Below, in pieces: positions 21,578 to 34,100 of a stretch of DNA of 64,000 bases; position 1 is the stretch's first letter, and each line of letters begins with the position of its first letter. Source of the stretch: Rutpela maculata. Lineage: Eukaryota > Arthropoda > Insecta > Coleoptera > Cerambycidae. Where the stretch lies: the NCBI GenBank assembly GCA_936432065.2, contig OW386292.2, forward strand, positions 17,018,918 to 17,082,917. Direction: 5' to 3'. The position numbers and the translations under genes were made by a program. A model generated the notes under the pieces. It did not search any database, was not told where the DNA came from, and saw only the letters and a list, made by a program, of their open reading frames with translations.

Positions 21578-22140
21578 ATGATTAAGTGTTTTATAGAATG
21601 CGGAGAAGATTCAAATTTAGCTTCCGAGCTTTATTTTAATAGGTAAGTTATAGACAGCAAAACTTCGTGCCAAAAGTGCCGCCTGAACAATATTTTTAGA
21701 TATCCAGAAAACAGACAGCCAGGCATAAAATTTTTCAAAAGGCTACAACAAAATTTAAAAGAGTTTGGATCATTTGTAAAACCTTGAGCAAAAATATATA
21801 ATAAAGCAGTTAGAGACATTGTAGAAAATATTGTTTTAGAAATTGTAAGAGAAAATCCTAATATATCTCGCGAAATACTGGGAAATTTAGAAATCCCAAA
21901 AACAACTGCGTTGTGTTGCCTAAAAAAATATATCCAATCCCTACAAAATTAGGATTAGTCACCATCTCTATATCCAAATGATTTTCAATGGCATCTCGAT
22001 TTTTGCCAGTGATTTTTGCGTCAGTGCAACGAACTGCCACGATTTTAAGGAACAATTATATAGACAGACGAGGCCCATATAAGCAGTGTCGGAATTTTTA
22101 ATCGGCATAATAACCACCATTACAGTTAATCTCCCATTTT
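21578..22140 (+). pseudogene. Mariner-like transposase relic (HTH plus start of DDE), with intron
   Basis: From ATG at 21578 the frame reads MIKCFIECGEDSNLASELYF then NR. It is then broken by a 57-bp segment, GTAAGT...TTTTTAG (21643-21699), and continues in frame with YPENRQPGIKFFKRLQQNLK. This resembles the helix-turn-helix (DUF4817-like) region of insect mariner-superfamily transposases. Next come an in-frame stop at 21785, AVRDIVENIVLEIVRENPNI, ISREILGNLEIPKTTA (second HTH), NDFQWHLDFCQ, TDEAHISSVGIFN (first catalytic Asp) and RHNNHH. Several stops disable it, and the C-terminal half is absent. The 57-bp gap fits a small spliced intron. Confidence 0.8.
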
Positions 22141-22544
22141 ATTGGGGGGAGGGGAGTACTATCCAAAAAATGTTATATATTCCGTTTTTTTTTTTCATAA
22201 AATCACCAATATCTCATAAAATATGCGTTTTGAAGTAAAATATCAAATAGGTAAAAAGAAAAATGGAGAAAATTCCTATCGAAATTTTCTAATCCTATAC
22301 TCATTTTTCATTCAATTGTTTTCTTTAAGGTGATGTAACGTGATAGCATACACGCGTTTACTTTTTTTTTAATTGTTATAAATTAGTTAATACGTATTCC
22401 TGAGCGTATCGTTGGAAACTCTCGCCTACTGTATCAATGCAATCCTTTCACCTACAACCAGTGGCGCAGCCAGAAAATTCATCTGGGGGGGGGGGGCAAT
22501 AGAACCAGCCTCCCCAGAGGTTGAGAAAAACTTTTCGCTGTTTT
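22141..22544. other. Non-coding stretch
   Basis: No gene is visible. G-rich runs sit at 22144-22155 and 22484-22496 next to the fold-back boundary. Confidence 0.4.
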
Positions 22545-22651
22545 ATGGAAAATCTTCCCACAGTTATGAGACCTGTAAGAAGTGAAGTATTTGGGTTGTC
22601 TAATCATGATTTTCACCCCCCGCAGTTCTAAAAAAGGGTGGTTTTTGAGAA

Positions 22652-22745
<94 letters not shown>

Positions 22746-22757
22746 ATATATATATAT
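22652..22757. repeat. (TA)n microsatellite in one fold-back arm
   Basis: About 100 bp of almost pure TA lies in the left arm. The mirrored position in the right arm, near 24640-24652, has only CATATATATGTG. The expansion therefore arose after the palindrome formed. The 145-codon frame across it (runs of Ile-Tyr) is an artefact. Confidence 0.95.
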
Positions 22758-22937
22758 GAATTTTAGCGTTTTTTCGTCTTTTTCTCTATTTTTAGGAAAA
22801 ACTATGCATTTTGGTGAAAAATATCAAGAGAGCAAAGTTGTAGAGCATAAAATTTCCTACGAAATTTTCTTTTTCGACATATGGACTTTTGCGCCTTTTT
22901 TTAGATTTTGGGCCAAAATTATGCATTTTTATAAAAA

Positions 22938-23625
22938 AAAACCGCTGCCCAAGGAATCACTACTTCCACATCCAGATTCTCTATCCAAGTCACTCACAAT
23001 GAAAAAACTTTGTACGTGAAAATAATTGTTTATGGAACTTTAATAATATAATATTTGAAATCCTCTACCCCAAAAACCCATAAAACGATACCCCACATCG
23101 GTAGTGGTGGGGGGTGGATGAAGTAAAAAAATATTTTGAGGTTTCTGGTTCCTGTATATACACTAAAACACTTTTTTTTTTCATTCCCTTTAATAAGGGG
23201 GTGGGGGTGGCTAATGCCAAAAATTTTTTTGAGACCTTAGCTTCTCTTGTATATACTAAATACCAATTTTATGGACTCTTACCTGCTTGATTGACCTATT
23301 TACCCCAAAATTTACCCCAATTTACCCCCAACCCTTCGACGGAACAAGATGAAAATATAATCTAGTTCTAGATCTCGTTAAAGTACATATGTGTACCAAA
23401 TTTCAAGTCAATATCTTAAACGGTTCCAGAGTAAACGTGCGCACAAAAAAAAGTTACAGACCGACAGACAGACCGACAGACAGACAGACCGACAGACAGA
23501 CAGAAATTTTTGTTTCGCTCAAACTTAAAATCTCGACGTTTCATGACATTTTAAGCCTATTTGGACAATAAAAATTTTTTAAAATTTTTTTGTCGTTACT
23601 ATACTTCCACTGGACGTGGGAGTAA
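22938..23625 (+). repeat. Dispersed repeat family D, copy 2
   Basis: This is the longest copy: head ACCGCTGCCCAAGGAATCAC with CCACATCCAGATTCT, then the shared body described for copy 1, a (GACCGACAGACA)n tract at 23456-23505, and the 3' part CTCAAACTTAAAATCTCGAC and TTGTCGTTACTATACTTCC. It interrupts the left arm of the fold-back. The mirrored right arm shows the uninterrupted sequence. Confidence 0.85.
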
Positions 23626-24758
23626 TTACGTGAGATCATAGTTGTAGAACATAAAATATGTATATGTATATATACGGGCGTGCTCTCCGATTGAGTTCGC
23701 TATAGGTGAAATGGACAAAAAATTTTCGAATTTTTTTTTCATGTTTGGAGGTTCAGCCACTGCTTACCAAGAAGTAATTTAGGGTGTACTTTTGTTTTTT
23801 TTTAAATCATGTAGGCCATGATAGTTAAGCAAAAATGAATTTCATGTTAGGTAAAGTACCTTTTCTGCAAAAGATACAGCAAAATGTCATTAAGGAAAGT
23901 TATTCAGATTAAAAAGTTATAGCCTTATGCAAAATTTCAAGAACATACGCCTACTTTGATGATTTTGATTTTTTTAATATAGCATTTTACCTCGCATTTT
24001 ACGAAAAAAAATGTTGCCGGTTTACTAAAGTGTTTACTCCATTATGTACTAAATCAAACACGTTAGTAAACTGGCATACTATTTTTTTTTTCGTAAAATG
24101 CAATTATATTGAAAAAATCAAAATCATCAAAGTAGGCGTATGTTATTGAAATTTTGTATAGGCCTATAACTTTTTAATCTGAATAACTTTCCTTAATGAC
24201 ATTTTCCTGTATCTTTTACAGAAAAGGTGCTTTACCCAACATGAAATTCGTTTTTGCTTAACTGTCATGGCCTACATGATTTAAAAAAAAACAAAGGTAC
24301 ACCAATCGGAGGACACGCTTGTATACATATTTTTATGGAAAAAAAAAACTAGAAAACACCTAAAGACAGTGATTTTATGTTCTACAACTTTGATCTCCTG
24401 TAATTTTTCATAAAAATGCATAATTTTGCCTCGAAATCTAAAAAAAGGCGCAAAAGTCGATATGTATATTTATTTCTTTCACGCCCTCTAGCGGCGAAAC
24501 TAAGCGGAATTCGAAAAAGGTAGAAACAAAACTTATAGAAAATATTATGCTCTACTACTTTGCTCTCTTGATATTTTTCACCAAAATGCTTAGTTTTTCC
24601 TCAATATAGAGAAAAAGACGAAAAAACGCTAAAATTCATATATATGTGCAAATTTCTCAAAAACCACCCTTTTCTAGAACTGCGGGGGGTGAAAATCATG
24701 TTTAGACAATCCAAATACTTTACTTTTTACAGGTCTCATAACTGTGGGAAAATTTTCT

Positions 24759-25539
24759 TAAATATTTTCTAATTTGAAGGGACTATTTGTACTAATAGTG
24801 ATTATGTTTCTTTATTTTTTGGTTCATGGAAGACGGCTTTTTTGTGTAGGATGTAACTAAACCACCAGAGAAAACAACGCGGGTAAAGTACTACATTGTT
24901 CCAAAATCCTCCCAAGGCTAAAAATAACTAAATTCATCTAGAAAAATAAAAGTTCATCAAGATTAGTCTCTCTCTTCAGTTATATAAACAATATCTTGAG
25001 TGTGTGCATCAAGAAATAATCTTGCGGTATATTTTTCCACGTAGTAAACCTGCATATGAAACACTTCAGACCGGAATTGTGGCTAATCTTGAAGTAAACA
25101 CACTGAACTCATTTAAATGAATCCATTCATATCGGCCTCCTTTATACATCAAGCACAAACGGACGCCATAAAATTTTTAATTTTCTCACACCATGACTGA
25201 ACTCCTTCAAAGCTGTGATAATAATACTGAACTGTGTATTACACCGACAATGTTGAGTACTAAGAATTAATTGTTCTGGGATATTTAACCGAGCCATGCA
25301 ATAAATCATGTCTGTAACTTTTTGCATAAATCAGTTCCAAGTTTCTGTAGGAGGATAAAACTATAAGAGAATATTTATTACACATATACCTATACGTTCT
25401 TCCGATAAAACCATATTTTGCTCACACCTTTGAACACCTCTAAATCAAAGCTTAATAGTCGAGGAGCTGTACCATGTGGAGACAAAACATCGACGAATCA
25501 TTGGATGCTAATGTCTATTTCGTTGTTATTTTCATTCAG
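24759..25539. other. Mostly unassigned, upstream of a LINE relic
   Basis: No clear gene. Position 25440-25539 may hold more of the degraded RT of the downstream non-LTR element, but no reliable motif is visible. Confidence 0.35.
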
Positions 25540-26354
25540 TTAACATCCAACACAAAAAGCAACCATTGCCCTGGGAAAGGTGCAGGCATAAGTATGGAAA
25601 AAACTGGAGGTTAAACCCCAAGATGACCCTGTGGTTATACACTAGAGTTGTAAGACCCGTGATAATCTGTGGATCAGTGGTATGGTGGACCAAGACATTG
25701 CAGCTTGGAGCAAATTAAGTGGAGTACAAAGGCTTGCTTGCCTGTGCGCCACTGGGGCCATAAAAACTGCTCCTACGGCTGCATTGGAAGTCCTTTTAGA
25801 CCTGACACCATTGCACATACTTATCCAAGGGGAAGCTCGTTCAGTGGTACACAGACTAACGCAAGGCACAAAGCCCATGAGACAACATCAAGGAACAGCA
25901 CCAAAAGTTATACTCAGAGCTGAAGGTAGATTCCATTTTGGGAATGCCCAAGGACACTATGGTGTATAACTTCTATAAATATTTTCAAATCAAAATACCC
26001 GACAGAGAGGACCGGAAAAACGGTTCTCCAATATCCGCGCAAACGATTTGGTATACGGACGGCTCCAAGACAGAACAGGGAGTCGGAGCTGGGATTTACG
26101 GGATAAGCTCGAAAATGAAAATCCCGGTAAGTCTAGGAATACACGCCACGATATTTCAGGCTGAAGTGGCCGCTATACAGTGGTGTGCAAAGGAAATAAT
26201 GATGCAAGGAACTGTAAACCAGTCAATTGCCATTTTTTCCGACAGCCAGGCAGCGCTAAAGGCACTCGATTCCATGAAGATCGATTCAAGACTAGTATGG
26301 GATTGGATAAATGCCCTTACGGACCTAGGAAGTCAGAACAAAGTGACCGTGGCA
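25540..26354 (+). pseudogene. Non-LTR retrotransposon RT C-terminus and RNase H, 5' half of split copy
   Basis: Successive frames give KKATIALGK, RPVIICGSVVWWTK, LQRLACLC-like GVQRLACLCATGAIKTAPTA and ALEVLLDLTPLHILIQGEA, the conserved RT C-terminal region of RNase H-bearing non-LTR elements. The frame from 25938 then carries RNase H: IWYTDGSKTEQGVGAGIYG (first Asp), IFQAEVAAIQWC (Glu), IAIFSDSQAALKAL (second Asp). At least two stops or frameshifts lie upstream. The domain is cut at Val-Ala (26346-26354) by the giant fold-back, and its last block resumes at 39057. Confidence 0.93.
26346..26354. other. Left 9-bp target-site duplication
   Basis: ACCGTGGCA lies immediately before the left end of the giant fold-back and is repeated exactly at 39057-39065. 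It encodes T-V-A of the interrupted RNase H domain. Confidence 0.97.
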
Positions 26355-26523
26355 ATCGGTGTGAAGTTAGCAGCTAAAAGTTAGCAGCCAATTATACGGA
26401 AACGCCCGAACATCCATAGACGTACGTGTAAACATATTATAAAATATAAAACATAATTTTAAATACACAGAAATCAAATAAAATGTGTTGTATTTATACA
26501 TAATAGACGCAAATTATTTGTAG

Positions 26524-29500
26524 CCGTCTAAGTGGGTGAAAGGCACCCTAAAGTAATACAAAACAAATAGTATTTGTAAAAAAGAGCATCAATTTCAAAA
26601 TTCTGGCGAAATAGACCTAATGGATGACAATTATAAAGTCTGCAAGGAAATTTTCTTAGCAGCATTCTGAGAGGGTGAAAAACACCCTATATTATATGAA
26701 AAATATTGCCCCTACGGGAAACGAAGCATTAATACAAAACTACAAGTAAAATAGACTTAAGGAATGGTACTATACATGCTAAAAGGACAATTTCTTAGCG
26801 ACCGTCCAAGGGGGTGAAAAACGCCCTTATATGACAAGAAAAACTAGTGCAGGTGTAAGAAACGACGTATCAAATTCGAAATACGCCTAAAATAGAGCTA
26901 TTGCACGGTATTTATACATACTAGAAGGAAACGTTCTTAGCGGCCGTGTAGGGGGATGAAAGACACCCTTATATCACAAAGAAAAATATTGCTCGTACAG
27001 GAAACGGATGTCAATTTGAAAATACGCTTGCAATAGACCCAATATATGGTAATTATACATACTAGAAGGAAAAGTTCTTAGCGGCCGTGTAAGGGAATGA
27101 AACACACCCTTATATCACCAAAAAAAATATTGCTCGTACAGGAAACGGAGTGTCAATTTGAAAATACGGTTGCAATAGACCTACTGTATGGTATTTATAC
27201 ATACTAAAAGGAAAAGTTCTTAGCGGCCGTGTAAGGGGATGAAACACACCCTTATATCACCAAAAAAAATATTGCTCGTACAGGAAACGGAGTGTCAATT
27301 TGAAAATACGCTTGCAATTGACCCAATATATGGTAATTATACATACTAGAAGGAAAAGTTCTTAGCGGCCGTGTAAGGGGATGAAACACACCCTTATATC
27401 ACCAAAAAAAATATTGCTCGTACAGGAAACAGAGTGTCAATTTGAAAATACGCTTGCAATTGACCCAATATATGGTAATTATACATACTAGAAGGAAAAG
27501 TTCTTAGCGGCCGTGTAAGGGGATGAAACACACCCTTATATCACCAAAAAAAATATTGCTCGTACAGGAAACGGAGTGTCAATTTGAAAATACGGTTGCA
27601 ATAGACCTACTGTATGGTATTTATACATACTAAAAGGAAAAGTTCTTAGCGGCCGTGTAAGGGGTTGAAACACACCCTTATATCACCAAAAAAAATATTA
27701 CTCGTACAGGAAACGGAGTGTCAATTTGAAAATACGGTTGCAATAGACCTACTGTATGGTATTTATACATACTAAAAGGAAAAGTTCTTAGCGGCCGTGT
27801 AAGGGGATGAAACACACCCTTATATCACCAAAAAAAATATTGCTCGTACAGGAAACGGAGTGTCAATTTGAAAATACGCTTGCAATTGACCCAATATATG
27901 GTAATTATACATACTAGAAGGAAAAGTTCTTAGCGGCCGTATAAGGGGATGAAACACACCCTTATATCAACAAAAAAAATATTGCTCGTACAGGAAACGG
28001 AGTGTCAATTTGAAAATACGGTTGCAATAGACCTACTGTATGGTGGTTATACATACTAAAAGGAAAAGTTCTTAGCGGCCGTGTAAGGGGATGAAACATA
28101 CCCTCATATCACCAAAAAAAATATTGCTCGTACAGGAAACGGAGTGTCAATTTGAAAATACGGTTGCAATAGACCTACTGTATGGTATTTATACATACTA
28201 AAAGGAAAAGTTCTTAGCGGCCGTGTAAGGGGATGAAACACACCCTTATATCACAAAAAAAAATGTTACTCGTACAGGAAACAGAATGTCAATTTGAAAA
28301 TACGCTTGTAATAGACCCAATATATGGTAATTATACATACTAGAAGGAAAAGTTCTTAGCGGCCGTATAAGGGGATGAAACACACCCTTATATCACCAAA
28401 AAAAATATTTCTCGTACAGGAAACAGAGTGTCAACTTGAAATCACGCTTGCAATAGACCCAATGTATGGCATTTATACATACTAGAAGGAAAAGTTCTTA
28501 GCGGCCGTGTAAGGGGATGAAAGACACCCTTATATCACAAAAAAAAATATTGCTCGTACAGGAAATGGAGTGTCAATTTGAAAATACGGTTGCAATAGAC
28601 CCAATGTATGGTATTTATACATACTAAAAGGAAAAGTTCTTAGCGGCCGTATAAGGGGATGAAAGATACCCTTATATCACAAAAAAAATATTGCTCGTAC
28701 AGGAAACGGAGTGTCAAATTGAAAATACGCTTGCAATAGACCCAATGTATGGTATTTATACATACTAGAAGGAAAAGTTCTTAGCGCCCGTGTAAGGGGA
28801 TGAAACACACCCTTATATCACCAAAAAAAATATTGCTCGTACAGGAAACGGAGTGTCAATTTGAAAATACGCTTGCAATTGACCCAATATATGGTAATTA
28901 TACATACTAGAAGGAAAAGTTCTTAGCGGCCGTGTAAGGGGATGAAACACACCCTTATATCACCAAAAAAAATATTGCTCGTACAGGAAACAGAGTGTCA
29001 ATTTGAAAATACGCTTGCAATTGACCCAATATATGGTAATTATACATACTAGAAGGAAAAGTTCTTAGCGGCCGTGTAAGGGGATGAAACACACCCTTAT
29101 ATCACCAAAAAAAATATTGCTCGTACAGGAAACGGAGTGTCAATTTGAAAATACGGTTGCAATAGACCTACTGTATGGTATTTATACATACTAAAAGGAA
29201 AAGTTCTTAGCGGCCGTGTAAGGGGTTGAAACACACCCTTATATCACCAAAAAAAATATTACTCGTACAGGAAACGGAGTGTCAATTTGAAAATACGGTT
29301 GCAATAGACCTACTGTATGGTATTTATACATACTAAAAGGAAAAGTTCTTAGCGGCCGTGTAAGGCGATGAAACACACCCTTATATCACCAAAAAAAATA
29401 TTTCTCGTACAGGAAACAGAGTGTCAACTTGAAATCACGCTTGCAATAGACCCAATGTATGGCATTTATACATACTAGAAGGAAAAGTTCTTAGCGGCCG

Positions 29501-32300
29501 TGTAAGGGGATGAAAGACACCCTTATATCACAAAAAAAAATATTGCTCGTACAGGAAACGGAGTGTCAATTTGAAAATACGGTTGCAATAGACCTACTGT
29601 ATGGTATTTATACATACTAAAAGGAAAAGTTCTTAGCGGCCGTGTAAGGGGATGAAACACACCCTTATATCACCAAAAAAAATATTGCTCTCCAGGAAAC
29701 GGAGTGTCAATTTGAAAATACGCTTGCAATTGACCCAATATATGGTAATTATACATACTAGAAGGAAAAGTTCTTAGCGGCCGTATAAGGGGATGAAACA
29801 CACCCTTATATCAACAAAAAAAATATTGCTCGTACAGGAAACGGAGTGTCAATTTGAAAATACGCTTGCAATTGACCCAATATATGGTAATTATACATAC
29901 TAAAAGGAAAAGTTCTTAGCGGCCGTGTAAGGGGATGAAACACACCCTTATATCACAAAAAAAAATGTTACTCGTACAGGAAACAGAATGTCAATTTGAA
30001 AATACGCTTGTAATAGACCCAATATATGGTAATTATACATACTAGAAGGAAAAGTTCTTAGCGGCCGTATAAGGGGATGAAACACACCCTTATATCACCA
30101 AAAAAAATATTTCTCGTACAGGAAACAGAGTGTCAACTTGAAATCACGCTTGCAATAGACCCAATGTATGGCATTTATACATACTAGAAGGAAAAGTTCT
30201 TAGCGGCCGTGTAAGGGGATGAAAGACACCCTTATATCACAAAAAAAAATATTGCTCGTACAGGAAATGGAGTGTCAATTTGAAAATACGGTTGCAATAG
30301 ACCCAATGTATGGTATTTATACATACTAAAAGGAAAAGTTCTTAGCGGCCGTATAAGGGGATGAAAGATACCCTTATATCACAAAAAAAATATTGCTCGT
30401 ACAGGAAACGGAGTGTCAAATTGAAAATACGCTTGCAATAGACCCAATGTATGGTATTTATACATACTAGAAGGAAAAGTTCTTAGCGCCCGTGTAAGGG
30501 GATGAAAGACACCCTTATATCACAAAAAAAATGTTACTCGTACAGGAAACAGAGTGTCAATTTGAAAATACGCTTGTAATAGACCCAATATATGGTAATT
30601 ATACATACTAGAAGGAAAAGTTCTTAGCGGCCGTATAAGGGGATGAACACACCCTTATATCACCAAAAAAAATATTTCTTGTACAGGAAACAGAGTGTCA
30701 ACTTGAAATCACGCTTGCAATAGACCCAATGTATGGCATTTATACATACTAGAAGGAAAAGTTCTTAGCGGCCGTGTAAGGGGATGAAAGACACCCTTAT
30801 ATCACAAAAAAAAATATTGCTCGTACAGGAAATGGAGTGTCAATTTGAAAATACGGTTGCAATAGACCCAATGTATGGTATTTATACATACTAAAAGGAA
30901 AAGTTCTTAGCGGCCGTATAAGGGGATGAAAGATACCCTTATATCACAAAAAAAATATTGCTCGTACAGGAAACGGAGTGTCAAATTGAAAATACGCTTG
31001 CAATAGACCCAATGTATGGTATTTATACATACTAGAAGGAAAAGTTCTTAGCGCCCGTGTAAGGGGATGAAAGACACCCTTATATCACAAAAAAAATGTT
31101 ACTCGTACAGGAAACAGAGTGTCAATTTGAAAATACGCTTGTAATAGACCCAATATATGGTAATTATACATACTAGAAGGAAAAGTTCTTAGCGGCCGTA
31201 TAAGGGGATGAAACACACCCTTATATCACCAAAAAAAATATTTCTTGTACAGGAAACAGAGTGTCAACTTGAAATCACGCTTGCAATAGACCCAATGTAT
31301 GGCATTTATACATACTAGAAGGAAAAGTTCTTAGCGGCCGTGTAAGGGGATGAAAGACACCCTTATATCACAAAAAAAAATATTGCTCGTACAGGAAATG
31401 GAGTGTCAATTTGAAAATACGGTTGCAATAGACCCAATGTATGGTATTTATACATACTAAAAGGAAAAGTTCTTAGCGGCCGTATAAGGGGATGAAAGAT
31501 ACCCTTATATCACAAAAAAAATATTGCTCGTACAGGAAACGGAGTGTCAAATTGAAAATACGCTTGCAATAGACTCAATGTATGGTATTTATACATACTA
31601 GAAGGAAAAGTTCTTAGCGGCCGTGTAAGGGGATGAAAGACACCCTTATATCACAAAAAAAATATTGCTCGTACAGGAAATGGAGTGTTAATTTGAAAAT
31701 ACGCTTGCAATTTACCCAATGTATGGTAAAGGAAATGTTCTTCACGGCCATGTAAGGGGGTGAGATTGCAAGAAAAATTATTGTTGCTATAGGAAACGTA
31801 CTATTAATTTGAAAATATGCTCGAAATAAACTCAATATATCGTAATTATACATACTAAAAGAAAAAGTTCTTAGCGAGCGTGTAAGGGGTGAAAGACACC
31901 CTTATATTACAGGAAAAAATATTGCTCGTACGAGAAACAGAGTATCAGTTTGAAAATACGTCTACAATATATCTAATATATGATGGTTGTACATACTAAA
32001 AGGATAAGTTATTAGCGGCTTTCTAAGGGAGTGAAGGAAACCTTTTTATGATATAGAACTTATCGTTTGTAGTGGAAACGGTTTATCAATTTGAAAATAA
32101 TCGTAGGATAAACCTAATGCATGATAATTGTACAAAGCAAGTGGAAAATGTCTTAAAGGTCGTCTAAGAGGGTGGAAATAGTCTTAAAAGTTTCATACCT
32201 TTTAAAGGTGTTTCCTCATGGAAACATTGCTCGTACAAGAAACGGAGTATCGACGTACAATAGCATGCTGTTTGTAAATACTACAGTTAAATGTTCTTTG
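26524..32300 (+). repeat. Left-arm tandem array, 41 units of ~142 bp
   Basis: The marker TTAGCGGCCGTGTAAGG recurs every 141-142 bp from 26941 to 31618. More diverged units lie at both edges (spacings 136, 139, 127 and 130). I count 41 units. Each unit also carries TGAAACACACCCTTATATCA, CTCGTACAGGAAAC, GTGTCAATTTGAAAATACG and TATACATACTA. Subtypes differ at TATGGTAATT against TATGGTATTT and at CTAGAAGG against CTAAAAGG. A tetramer higher-order unit of ~565 bp is seen at about 30062-31193, ending in the variant AGCGCCC. Confidence 0.95.
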
Positions 32301-33090
32301 CCAATGAGGGTGGTTTTTTGTATAAAATAAAATAATAATATTGTTACAACAGGAAACAGATTATCACTTTCAACAAAGGCAGATAATACTTAAAAGGACA
32401 CCGCACGTTTTGTGGGTATATTGGTGGCCTGTCAAATTTGATGAATTTTTGATATGTTATAGTTCAAATGATTCTGAACAATAAGTTCCTTTGACGAATT
32501 ATGGACAGTTTCTCTGATAGATGGCTCCGAAGACTGAACCTACCTCTCGATACTATACCATGATCTCTCAACACTACCGCAGTTATTGAAATAATAACTG
32601 TTGGAAATGAATAACCAGACTATTTACCATTATTTGGTCTTTTATTGATGTGCCTGAACTTCCGGTTTTGCCGGAAGTGGGGTCAAATCAAGTTTTTTTC
32701 AAATGCATAACACCCGTTTTACTTCAATTCATTAATCATGTATATAACTAGCTTTATAAAAATTCACTATCTTAATAAATAAGTAAGTACGTGCATTAGC
32801 TGATCGAACATTGATGCTAGCTTAGTACCGGGTACTTCATAATCTTGGTACAATACAAAGTTTATTTTACTTTTCTAGATATGAAATTGCAGTTGTATCT
32901 AGTCAATGAAAACTAATTATTTTTACAAGTACAATAAGCAGTTTTTGTTTATTTATAATACATTAAACCTTATTATTTTTAGCAAAAAATTGCATAGCTG
33001 ATTATTTTCATTTTTTTAAATATTTACCTATTTTAATAATTCCTTAATAGAAATCAAACCAAAAAAATAAATTTTATTTCAAATTGATTA
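32301..33090. repeat. Left inner arm of giant fold-back
   Basis: This unique-sequence segment mirrors 33330-34100, with about one difference per eight or nine bases and several small indels. It contains the small hairpin CTTCCGG/CCGGAAG near 32659-32678. No open frame of note is present. Confidence 0.85.
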
Positions 33091-33329
33091 ACAAAGAACA
33101 ACATTCCTCCCCTATCACGCGTCGCAGCCAGCCACACATGCACGGTGCGAGGCACAATGAAAGGCTGGATGAAACAAAGGCAGATTATATTAAAAACAGT
33201 TGAAAACATGAACTAGATATACATATGTATATGCGTTGCGATTGCTTTTCTAAGTTCCAAAGTAAGTCAATCTTATTATAAAACCTAACATGCCGCACAT
33301 AGGATTTAATTTCTGTATGAATAAGGTTT
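33091..33329. other. Loop of giant fold-back
   Basis: This is the only part of the element without an inverted partner. It includes a short GC-rich patch (33117-33157) and no plausible open frame or RNA gene. In Drosophila FB elements the equivalent site sometimes carries a coding segment; here it does not. Confidence 0.85.
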
Positions 33330-34100
33330 AATTAATTTGAAATAAATCTATTATTGAATGACTAAAATAAGTAAATATTTAAAAAAATGAAAATAATTAG
33401 CTATGCAATTTATACTAAAAATAATAAGGTTTAATGTATTATAAATAAACAAACACTGCCTATTCTACTCAAAGGTCTCAAAGATAATTTGTTTTCATTG
33501 ACTAGACAATTGCAATTTTATATCTTGAAAAATAAAATCAACTCTGTTTTATACCAAGATTATGATGCATGCGGTATCAAGCTAGCATCAATGTTCGAAC
33601 AGTCAATGCATGTACTTACTTATTCACTAAGATAGTGAATTTTAATAGAGCTACTTATATATATGATCATTAAATTGAAGTAAAACGGGACTTGTGCATT
33701 CGAAAAAACGTGATTTGACGTCCCTTCCGGCAAAACCGAAAGTTCAGGCACATCAATCTAAGACCAAATAATGGTAAATAGTCTGGTTATTCATTTCCAA
33801 CAGTTATTATTTCAATAACTGCGGTAGTGTTGAGAGATCATGGTATGGTATCGAGAGGTAGGTTCAGTCTTCGGAGCCATCTATCAGAGAAACTGTCCAT
33901 AATTCGTCAAAGGAACTTATTGTTCAGAATCATTTGAACTATAGCATATCAAAAATTCATCAAATTTGACACACCACCAATATACCCACAAAACGTGCGG
34001 TGTCCTTTTAAGTATTTTCTGCCTTTGTTGAAAGTGATAATCTGTATCCTGTTGTAACAATATTATTATTTTATTTTATACAAAAAACCACCCTCATTGG
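33330..34100. repeat. Right inner arm of giant fold-back
   Basis: Inverse of 32301-33090 with noticeable divergence, for example CTTCCGGTTTTGCCGG at left against CTTTCGGTTTTGCCGG when this arm is inverted. Non-coding. Confidence 0.85.

Larger units (their letters stand above)
22545..24758. mobile_element. Long fold-back element with nested repeat D
   Basis: The left arm (22545-22937 and 23626-24035) mirrors the right arm (24035-24758). The tips share GGAAAATYTTCCCACAGTTA, then GACCTGTAA. Inner blocks include GATTTTCACCCCCCGCAGTT, TTTTGCGCCTTTTTTTAGAT, TAGGCCATGATAGTTAAGC, CTTTCCTTAATGACATTTT and CATACGCCTACTTTGATGAT. Removing the insertion at 22938-23625 gives a ~1.5-kb palindrome with almost no spacer. 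It is non-coding. Confidence 0.88.

Noticed and set aside
22582..23019. 145-codon open frame with a long Ile-Tyr run.
   Set aside because: It is a TA microsatellite read in frame, with unrelated repeat sequence on both sides.
23389..23571. Open frame with PTDRPTDRQTDRQT.
   Set aside because: It is the translated GACA/GACC simple tract of dispersed repeat D.
4385..33160. Similarity between the GC-rich patch near 4385-4435 and the loop of the giant fold-back (GTGCCTCGC).
   Set aside because: Only about 9-15 bp agree, which is not enough to call homology.
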